DNA from: Monoraphidium neglectum
Taxonomy: Eukaryota; Chlorophyta; Chlorophyceae; Sphaeropleales; Selenastraceae
DNA: 19,944 bases
NCBI RefSeq assembly: GCF_000611645.1
Contig: NW_014012871.1
Span: forward strand, 1-19,944
Direction of reading: 5' to 3'
Of this stretch, positions 1 through 7,825 are shown in pieces (the first letter of the stretch is position 1; every line of letters starts with the position of its first letter). Below the pieces are notes generated by a model, which saw only the letters and a list, made by a program, of their open reading frames with translations, had not been told where the DNA came from and did not search any database. Position numbers and translations under genes: made by a program.

Positions 1-2
1 AG

Positions 3-50
3 CCCGTGCTGGCGCTGTGGGACCACACACCACTTGCAGCGCTGCAGTAG
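3..50 (+). CDS. possible C-terminal end of an upstream gene (partial)
   Basis: Reading frame 3 from the left edge is open for 15 codons (PVLALWDHTPLAALQ) and ends in TAG at 48-50. A TGTAA poly(A)-type signal follows on the same strand about 100 nt later. That spacing and signal would fit the 3' end of a plus-strand gene entering from the left. Fifteen codons are too few to assign a family, and the open frame could be chance in GC-rich DNA. Confidence 0.25.
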   Translation, partial: PVLALWDHTPLAALQ

Positions 51-152
51 CAGTCGTGCGTCCCACGCCCAGGAGTTCGCGCCACTCCTGGACGTGCTAG
101 TGCTTGTTTTGTCCTTCCTCACAATGCTCTGCACATGCTCTCCACTGCAGGG

Positions 153-157
153 TGTAA
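153..157 (+). terminator. candidate TGTAA poly(A) signal
   Basis: A TGTAA pentamer, the usual green-algal poly(A) signal, lies on the plus strand about 100 nt after the possible stop at 48-50. It cannot serve the minus-strand gene at 304-1456. The rest of 1-303 shows no other feature. Confidence 0.3.
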
Positions 158-303
158 CCCGCTCACGCTTTGCCGCCGGCACCGAATAGCGTTCTCTGCG
201 CCGCCACTAGCACCATCCCCACACAAGCAAGTGCAAAATTACCGGTATGACAAGCCCCAACGCCGCATCCCTGCGCCTGAGTGACCTGCCGGCCACCCAG
301 CTG

Positions 304-1456
304 TCAACCAGCAAGCACAGGCTCTGCCGATCTGCGGCCCGCGTCAGCGGCAGCCGCGGCTGTCGGCAAGGCCACTGTCCCCACAGCCCCTGCCGTCCCC
401 GCCGCCCCCGCATCAGTGCCGCCCAGCAGCTCCTTCAGCAGCCGCCGCTCCGCCACCACCTGCCGGCGATGTATGGGTTTTTTAGGGAGGGGGGTGGCAG
501 CCGCCAGGTCGAGACAAGCATTGGAGGCAACTTTTTGCAGTCCTCCAACACAAGAAATGTGTCGGGTTTTGTCAGCAAGGGACTGCGGTATGCATTCACA
601 GCATTTGCGGTGCGGCAATCTGGGGTGCTCGAAGGGCCTCGCACAGTGGCAGACGAGCGGGGCCTGTCCTGCTGCCCCACCTGCAGAAGCGCGGCGTCCG
701 GGGATATGTTGCAGGAGCACAACACCGGCCTCTTCAGACGCATCGCTGCACGCACACGGTGGGCAGGGGAGCGAGCAGTGGCCAGGGGAGTTGGGAGGGC
801 GGGGCAGACGGGGGAAAAGGTGAGACATGCCTGCAGCTCACATCGCATGCCGCGGGAGCTCTTTTGCTGTTGTAATGTTGCGGGTACGGTTTATGCAGGC
901 GCAGCAGCAGGCGGCGTCCCAGCCCAGGTGCTGCGTGTGCCTGCACCCTCACCTAACCGCTGCCCCAGGGCCTCGCCCGAGGCCCCTTTCTCGCCACGGA
1001 TCAGCACCGCCGTCGACGGCGGCCCGCCCTGCGCAGGGCGCATGTTGAGTGAGGCGATGGGGCGCGAGTGCTTTTAGCAGCTGCAACATGCAGGCTGCAT
1101 CTTGATCTGTACCATACAGCTGCAGCGCTCTCCCCAAGCATCACCGTGCAGGCTGTGCGCAACGTGCTTGAAGCCACACGGCGCTCTGCTGATCGCACCT
1201 GGGGCGCTTGGATGCTGAAACTTAGGTTGCTCATCTTCGCGCCGCCAACCGCCACCCACACGTACAGCTGCCGCCCTAGATCAATGATTTGGAAGTCCAA
1301 GCGGCCATCGGACGGTGTGACTTCGCTGAAGCAACGCACGCTGCAGCTGGCGCTGGGCTGTTCGTGCGCCGACAATGGCGGCGCGTCACGCTGCTGCTCC
1401 TCCAGGTGCGCTGGCTGCTGCAAGACAGCCACCTCCTGAATTGTTTCGTTGGGCAT
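304..1456 (-). CDS. PSMG4: proteasome assembly chaperone 4 (PSMG4/PAC4-like), 4 exons
   Basis: Exons on the minus strand are 1456-1199, 1028-953, 745-681 and 459-304. They join to 555 nt, or 184 aa. All introns are GT-AG and the phases agree (0, 1, 0). Residues 51-86 contain LDFQIIDLGRQLYVWVAV followed by KMSNLSFSI, the PAC4 strand pattern of an aromatic/hydrophobic core ending in a Y-x-W signature. Exon 2 gives STAVLIRGEKGASGEALGQRL, corresponding to the S/T-LLG...GLAQRLA segment. Exon 3 gives RLKRPVLCSCNI, the late beta strand. Exon 4 starts VVAERRLLKELL, the family's C-terminal helix, then adds an Ala/Gly-rich tail of about 35 residues not usual in the family. PAC4 pairs with PAC3 to guide alpha-ring assembly of the 20S proteasome in the cytosol. 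The start ATG at 1456 is the first in the frame; the N-terminal 40 residues are variable and less certain. It shares its upstream region with the SET-domain gene. Confidence 0.82.
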
Positions 1457-1725
1457 CGCTTCTTCTTCGACACCGCAAGAATCGTGCGAGCAGTTTCGCG
1501 TGCTGTGTCAGATCAAGGTCGATCTGTGATACCGGTACCGGAAAAAGCGCGCGTTATTTGATAAAGAACTCAATCTTGATGATATTTATATAATTACACT
1601 ATCACATTAGCCCCTCAGATCCTGTGTAGGAAAAAGGCCGCAAGTCAATCTCCCCCCTTTTGTGGTGTTATTCAGCTCCATTGGGCAGGCAGGCACACAT
1701 TTAATCCGTCTCAGTGCCCAGCACT
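1457..1725. promoter_or_regulatory. divergent promoter between PSMG4-like and SET-domain genes
   Basis: Only 269 bp separate the two start codons, which point away from each other. An AT-rich island at about 1553-1612 (core ATATTTATATAATTA, 1583-1597) stands out from the GC-rich surroundings. It sits about 130 nt from either ATG, so it could supply a TATA-like element to one or both genes. A CCAAT motif on the minus strand lies inside CCATTGGG near 1679-1686. Start sites cannot be placed from sequence alone. Confidence 0.5.
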
Positions 1726-4219
1726 ATGGTTCCTCCAACAACTGATGCGCCTGCGGCGGCCGATGATCCTGCCGCGGCTGCCACCATTGCGCCGGGCGTG
1801 GCAGTGCGCGACCACCCGCTGTACGGCCGCTGCGCCTTTGCGAACCGCGCCTTTGCGGCAGGCGAGATCGTTGTCAAGGAGGCGCCGCTGGTGGTGTGCG
1901 CCGAGGGCGGAGCAGGCAGCGCGCCGGACGATGACCCCGCCGGCGCATGGCTCACGCGGGCTTTTGCCGAGAACGTGCCCGCCGTCAGAGCGGCCTGCAG
2001 GGGCGGCGCCACCCCCGACGACCTGCGCCGCCTGTGCGTCTGCTACCTCGCGTTCTGCGCCGCGGCGCCCGAGGCGCGCGAGGCCGTGCTGGGCGGCATG
2101 CTGAACGAGGCCGGGCCAGACGCAGCGGACGCGCTCGTCGTGCAGCGCGCGCAGCACGCGGCCGGGTTCATACGGGAGGTGCTCGTGCCGCGCGGCGCCG
2201 CGGACGGCACGCTGCGCGACCCGCCCGGCGACGCGGCCACGGTGCTGCGCGTGCTGCTGTCGTTTGAGCTCAACGCGCACGCGGTGGGCGGCAGGTGCGC
2301 TGGGGTCGGGGGTGAGGGCTGCTTTGACGGACGTGTCACCAGTCTGCAGCTGGCAGACTGTGCCCACCTGCATACGCCTTGACACATACTGACACACATA
2401 TTGACCCACGCATGCTCACTCTCGCTTTGCCTCATGAGTGTTTGCCACCATCAGCTTCTCGCCCCCCTTCCCGGCCATCAACAATGCGCCCACAGGGGCG
2501 CCCTCTTTGCCGTCGGCAGCAAGTTCACCCACACCTGCGGCCAGCCCAACTCTGTCTTCAAGTCGTGCGGGGGCCTGGGCTACCACGTGGCCCTGCGGGA
2601 CATAGCCCAGGGGGAGCTGCTCACCACCACGTACCTGGAGGGCGGGCCCATGCTCATGGCAACACCTTACAGGTGACAAGAGCGGGCTGGGGGTTGTATG
2701 TCCGCGCCTCCTGCTGCGCATTCACCCAACCCTTGCATGTGCTGGCACCGCCTGCATCGCATCGCCGTGCGCAGCTGTGCCGCCCACCTCGTGTTGGCGT
2801 TTGTTGCATGGGGCAGGCAAAGAGTAACAAAGGCGGACCAAATCCGACCCGGCATTTGCGCAGGGAGGTGTTCACGTTGGAAGGCTTCGGCTTCCGCTGC
2901 CGCTGCCCGCGCTGCGCCGCGCCGGCCGACGACATGCGCTGCCTGCCCTGCCCCCGCTGCGCCACGGCGGCCACGCGCCGCGGCGGCGACGGGCTGCTGC
3001 CCAAATCGGTGGCGCTGAAGGGCGCGCGGCCGCCGGGCGTACTCATATACACGGGCGGTGCGGCAGCTCAGGACGGCAGCAGCGGCGGCAGCAGCGGCGG
3101 CGGGGAAGGGCCGGGGACAGCAGCAGCATCAGCAGCATCGTGGGTGTGCGGCTCCTGCGGCGCGGCGCTGCCGGACGACGACGCGGCCCTGTTCGGCGGC
3201 GGCGAGCGCGTGGCCGAGGTGGCGGGCCTCGCGCCCAACGGCCGCGTGGAGCGCGGCGCGGGTGCGCTGGTGCACCAGGCTGACCGCGACATGGGGGAGG
3301 GGCGCGCGTCGCGGGCGGGCGTGGCGCGGCTGCTGGAGGTTGTGGCGCGGCTGCTGGGGCCGGATCATTGGTCCACGGTGGCGATGATGCGGGGTCACTC
3401 GGGTGGGTTGTTTGTGTGCGTGTGTGTATGTGTATTTGTTTTTTGTGTGCATGCGTGGTGACGGGAGCAAGTGGTTTTTGCTTGGGAAACGCAACTCCAC
3501 AGCTAATGGCCATTACTTGTGCTTGGCGTTGCTGAGCAGGCTATTGATGCAGTCGTTGCTTGTGCTACGCCAAAAGGAACCTAATCAACATGAATCCGTG
3601 CCACCCACCCACCCACACATCCACCCCATCCCCCTCGTCAGAGATGCTGCTGGCCGAGCTGCGCTCAGCGGCATCAAACCCCACCAGCAGCATTGGGAGC
3701 GCCGTCAGCGCCCTGCTAGAAGACCTGCAGTCGAACTGGAAGCTGCGCTGCAGCTGGGTGGACTCCAGGAGCGGCCTGGACGCCGGGCACACGCTGTTCC
3801 AGGAGATTGTGGCCCACGCCTGCGCCCTGTACGAGGCCTACCCACCCCTGGCGCGCGCCCTTGGCGCCCCGCACCCGGCGGCGGCGCGCCTGCTGTCGCT
3901 GGCCGCCTGGCTGCGGGGCCGCGTTGTGCCGGCGCTGGGGGTGCTCAAGGCCGGGTGGCCGCTGCCGCAGCCGCTGGGGATGGTGGCGGCGCTGGACGCC
4001 GCGGCGGCAGCAGCAGCAGCCGCAGGTGCGCCGGTGGCGGCGCTAGAAGGGGCCGACGGCAGCAGCGGCGGTGGCGGTCTACCAGAGGGCGGCGGCGGCG
4101 AGGGGCCGAGCATGCAGCAGCTGCTGGACTTTTTGCCCAGCAGTGGCGGCAGCGGCAAGGGGGGCAAGGCCAAGAAGAAGAAGAGTGGCAGCGGCGGCGG
4201 TGGCGGACGTAAGAAGTGA
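1726..4219 (+). CDS. SMYD-like SET-domain protein (lysine methyltransferase), 4 exons
   Basis: Exons are 1726-2294, 2496-2672, 2864-3402 and 3642-4219, joining to 620 aa. Residues about 20-60 carry the first SET segment (GRCAFANRAFAAGE, VVKEAPLVVC). Residues about 180-236 carry the second: LLSFELNAH, ALFAVGSKFTHTCGQPN (192-208), RDIAQGE and TTTYL with the conserved Tyr at 236. A Cys-rich post-SET region follows: FRCRCPRC (259-266), CLPCPRC (275-281) and later WVCGSCG, likely zinc ligands as in SMYD proteins. The C-terminal exon is helical, then Ala-, Gly- and Lys-rich (AKKKK near the end). No MYND finger is present between the SET halves. The usual NHSCxPN motif reads THTCGQPN, so activity is uncertain. 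The ATG at 1726 has a good context (ACTATGG). The exon-3 donor could instead be at 3393|3394, in the same phase, removing GHS. The protein probably methylates lysines; histone or non-histone target is unknown. Confidence 0.78.
3403..3641 (+). repeat. TG-rich and CCCA-rich low-complexity tracts in SET-gene intron 3
   Basis: This intron starts with GTGGGT. It holds an irregular TG-rich run (about 3405-3450) and, just before the acceptor, a pyrimidine-rich run of CCCA units (about 3601-3634) that would act as the polypyrimidine tract. No coding potential is seen. Confidence 0.55.
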
Positions 4220-4466
4220 TGCCGCTCCCACGGTGTTAACCCAATGTTACGTACGGTATGCTTGAGTGGTTGACTCTGGACAGCACTGGCCGCTTAGGCC
4301 GAGCGTACTCACATGCAGCACCAGGCTGTCACTAGGAAGGGATCACACCACCCTCAACCTCAGAGCAGGCGCCATTCAAGGGATAGCGCCTGGACTGCCC
4401 CCTGCTGTGAAATACAGTCTGACACATGCGATCCAAACAAACAACACTGCGGATAGAACAGGGCGG
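4220..4466. other. intergenic, convergent 3' ends of SET gene and LRR copy A
   Basis: Two genes end towards each other here. No exact TGTAA lies after the SET-gene stop; GTGTTAAC and ATGTTACG at about 4237-4254 are the closest sequences. The right part (from about 4409) belongs to the conserved 3' flank of the repeated LRR unit. Confidence 0.45.
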
Positions 4467-4471
4467 TTACA
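4467..4471 (-). terminator. TGTAA poly(A) signal of LRR copy A
   Basis: TTACA on the plus strand (TGTAA on the minus strand) lies 48 nt beyond the copy A stop. The same signal in the context GGTGTAA is found at the same place in all four copies, which supports function. Confidence 0.7.
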
Positions 4472-4518
4472 CCTGCATCACATTGTAGTCCACCAGCCAC
4501 GCAACAACCAGGGGCCAG

Positions 4519-7206
4519 TCAGCGCGGGAAGCCCCTGGCCCCCAGCAGCTCAGCGTCGCTGCAGTCCAGCACCACCTCCAGCGGCCACCCGCGCGCAGCC
4601 GCGCGCCGCTGCACGGCGTCCACGCACTCCCGCGTCACACACCAGGTGTCTATCAGTGTGACCTTGGTCAGGCTCTCGGGCCGCCCGGCCTCCAGCAGGT
4701 CGAGGCACGAGTCGGTGAAGGTCTCGTTGAACGGCAAGATGGCGGGGCCCTCCTCCAGCTGTACGGCAGGGCGCGTTGCCAGAACGGCCATGTCAGTAGG
4801 GCCAAGCCAGCGCGCGCTGCCAGCAGCTCTCCACGAGCGACGGCTTGCGCCCGCGACCCGTGCAGCAAGCACTCCGGCACCAGCGCCCGCGGCTGATGCA
4901 CGCCACTCGGTACGCGGGGTTGCTCCGGTCGCACCTCCAACTCCTCAAGTTGCTGGAAGTACAGCAGCAGGGCCACCACGCAGTCAAGCGGCTCCTCGCT
5001 GGCGACGTAGCGCAGCCGCAGCCATTGCAGCCCAGTGCACGTGCCTGCCGCCACGATCAGCGCAAGAGCAACGTCCGGCTGCCGGGCCACGGCCAAGGAC
5101 AGCTTGGCGATGTGATCCTCACAGTGACTGTTCAGCTTGCTGAGGAGCGCGAGGAGGGCATCCTTGACGGTCGTGTTGTCGTCAATGTCGTCGGCAGGAT
5201 TCAGGTGATCACGGATTTCAAAGTTGTCAACTTTCATAACATTGACCCACGAGAAGCTGCGACGGCCGCTGCGGCAGAAGTCCTGCGCATATGTGCAAGC
5301 GGTGGCGGCGCTAGTGTCATGTGCGCCCGTGCTTTTAAGCATGAGCGTTCACATCACAGTGAGCATGCATGCTCTCGTACAGTGCTGCCGTTGTGGCGCC
5401 ATGGTGCAGCAACATGAGGTTGCATTCGCCATGTGGAGCGTGCTGGGAGATGAAAAGCGGACGCAGCGAGCGAGCGTCTCCACTCAACAGCCCAAAAGCA
5501 GCTCAGCAACCAGCACGCCATACTCATCCCAGCATCCAGCATCCTCATGACTCAACAGCCGCTGCACCGGTCTGACTGTGGGCAACCCCTGGCCTCGCGC
5601 ACCTTGAATGCGCCCCGCAGCACCAGCTCCCGCAGAGTCTCATGCACAGGAAGTATTACAGCGGCCGTGTCCGCCTTGGATGGCCCCAGCTCCAGCCTCA
5701 GCAGCCTGGGCGCTAGCTTTGCCAGGTTGTACGCAAAGCCTGGGTCAAACGCCACCGCCAGGGCGCGGAGCTGTGGGAACTCCGCGATGCAGTCATCAGA
5801 GGCGGCGATGCTGGCAGCATCCAGGCGCGTCAGCTGCGGCGCCGCCGAGGCCAGCGCCTCCAGGTGACCCTGCGCTAGGCGGGCCGCCGGCAGCGACAGG
5901 TGGACCAGCCCAGTGGCGGCCGCAAGCGCAGGCCCAATGGGAAGTTGCTCGCTGACGCTATTTGAAACATTGCAGCGCAGCTGAGTCAACTGCGCCGGCC
6001 CCGAGGCGGCAATGGCTGCGAACTGGTCGCCCAGCCCAAAGAAACCCCCTCCCTCCAACGCCAGGCGCCTCAGGCCAGTCAGTTGCACGCCGCCCAGCGG
6101 CAGCCTGCCGGCGAGCTGCAGCTCGGTTAACGCCGCCAGCCCCTTGAACCAGCCTGACAATGTGTAGCAGGGCTGCGGCACGCCGCCCAGGAAGACCACC
6201 AGCGACCGCAGCCGCGTCAGGGCCCCGAGCGCGGCAGCGCACTCGGGCCGCCAGGCAGGGGCCCGCGCGACCTCGCCGCGGGGAGGGTCCCCTTTTCTAT
6301 TGAATGCGATGCGCAGGGACGTGAGGCCAGTCAGGCTGGCCAGCGAGGCCGCCGTGTCGTGGTAAAGGGCGCCGTTTGAGTCCTCCAGGGAGATGCTGAG
6401 TCGCTCAAGCCCCGGGCACAGCGCGGCCAGCGCAGGCACGCAGGTCGAGGGGCAGCCGTCCACGTGCTTGACGCCGCGCCACCGTGCAAAGGCGGCGTCT
6501 GGGCCTGCTGCGCCTGCCCATGTGTACATGAAGCGCAGCAGCTTTGCAGTGCCCTCAGGATGGTGGGCATCGAATCGCTCGTGGCCCTGTCGATTACATC
6601 AGGTTGTTTGGGGGGGCACACGCTCATGTCGGGGATGACATGTGTAGAGCACGGTGTGCCAGCCTGCTTGAACAAATCAGGAGGGGTTCACAGCAGCGAA
6701 ACCGCAGCGGGGGCCGCATTTACATGAGCCGCATGTCGCAGGGGCGCCTCATGCATGACACCACCCGCACCTGGTGAAAGCACAGCCTGCCGGCAATTGG
6801 AAACCGCTGCATCAGCGCCGCCAGCCGTGCCGCTGGCAGCCCACAACGGTCGGCCTTGTCCAAGCTGCCCAGCGAGATTGCCACGCGCACCGAGCGCGTG
6901 TCGGCAGCCGCACGCAGCTTTGAGTGTGCTGGTCGGAGCGACCGCAGGTCGGCGTTGCTCTCGGTCGCCACATGCTGCACGACGCGCAGCAGCACCTCTT
7001 CGGGCAATGTTGTTAGAGTCACCTGCCGGGCGGAGGAGTGTCTATGATGATGGGCCTGCCAGACACGAACTCCTTGGAAACCGCGATCTAGGCGGGCCAT
7101 CGCACTCCCGCCCAAGGCCTGTTGAACGACTTCGTCAAGCAGCAGTGTACGCCGTGAATCATATTGTGCGACGGTGAAGCACCCTCACCTCGCAGCGGGT
7201 TGCCAT
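4519..7206 (-). CDS. F-box/leucine-rich-repeat protein, copy A (apparently intact, 5 exons)
   Basis: Exons are 7206-7189, 7022-6771, 6586-5603, 5282-4935 and 4758-4519, all phase 0, joining to 613 aa. Exon 1 encodes only MATRCE. Exon 2 encodes an F-box-like domain, LTTLPEEVLLRVVQHV...DLRSLRPAHSKLRAAAD (residues about 9-48), with the Leu-Pro start and alternating hydrophobics that contact SKP1. Exons 3 and 4 hold about a dozen irregular leucine-rich repeats, for example LTGLTSLRIAF, LTRLRSLVVF, LTALTELQLAG, LTGLRRLALEG, ATGLVHLSLP and TGLQWLRLRY. Exon 5 ends with a strongly conserved tail, including LTKVTLIDTW and VTRECVDAVQRR. This is the layout of an SCF ubiquitin-ligase substrate receptor: the F-box binds SKP1 and the LRRs bind the target. 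The target is unknown. The start is supported by the leader just upstream, also seen in C and D. An ATG at 7100 inside intron 1 could give an alternative N-terminus if that intron is retained. Confidence 0.75.
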
Positions 7207-7764
7207 GCTGCGATGCTCGCTGTTGATCAAAATGCGAGACCGGCAGCTGTCGGCGACTTTTTCATGAATTGCAATGCAGCTATCACGCCTGCACACACCT
7301 GCTGCAGTCTCCGGTGCATCCGATGACTGCATCTTGCCCTGTCACCTGATTGCGGTCGCCGGGCTCCTCACAGCACAAACTTCGCAAGGGCAGGGTTGGT
7401 CGCAGAGGGGCCACCCTTGTTCTTGTGGAACGCACCGCCAGGATGGGGGCGAAGCTCTTGTGCTGCCATTGAAATAACGATGCAGCAGCTAGTGGTGGTT
7501 GTGAGGCGCAATTCGCTCAGGCCCAGTCAATACGTGGCAACTGGCCAGCTGAGGCCTGTGCCCTTCTTGGAAAATGGTTAGGGTTTGAGGTTTAGTTTTT
7601 GCTATCTCTAAGCCCCAAGAAGCTGTCATCATAGAGGGACCATACGCGACCTGCAATTCGAGACAGGGCAAGCATTTGGGGAACAGTGCTTGGTCTGTCA
7701 TCTGCTGATATCCAGTCTGACACGTGCAATCCATACAGGCAAAAGTGCAGACCAAACACAGCGT
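7207..7764 (-). promoter_or_regulatory. upstream region of copy A and 3' flank of copy B
   Basis: This is non-coding DNA between A and B. Next to the A start is a leader shared with C and D (near 7207-7245; shared CGGTCTC, TTGATC and TGC motifs). Farther out are GCCCTGTCACCTGATTGCGG (7337-7356), the shared CTGGCCAG element (7536-7560) and a telo-box-like TTAGGGTTT (7578-7586). The section from about 7590 to 7764 matches the 3' flanks of the other copies. No ORF here is supported. Confidence 0.5.
7536..7560. promoter_or_regulatory. conserved upstream element, copy 1 (A)
   Basis: GGCAACTGGCCAGCTGAGGC and the next bases match the elements upstream of B, C and D. The element holds the palindrome CTGGCCAG overlapping CAGCTG. 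It lies 330 nt upstream of the A start codon. Confidence 0.45.
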
Positions 7765-7769
7765 TTACA
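7765..7769 (-). terminator. TGTAA poly(A) signal of LRR copy B
   Basis: TGTAA on the minus strand, 57 nt beyond the ancestral stop site at 7826 and 88 nt beyond the stop now used by the frameshifted frame. It matches the signals of copies A, C and D. Confidence 0.6.
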
Positions 7770-7825
7770 CCTGCACCACACAATTAAGCACCAGCCACGG
7801 AATGACCACACGCGCCAGGGGCCAG

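Noticed and set aside
247..1077. Plus-strand open frame of 276 codons
   Set aside because: It lies antisense to three exons of the PSMG4-like gene, has no family signature and is explained by GC-rich bias.
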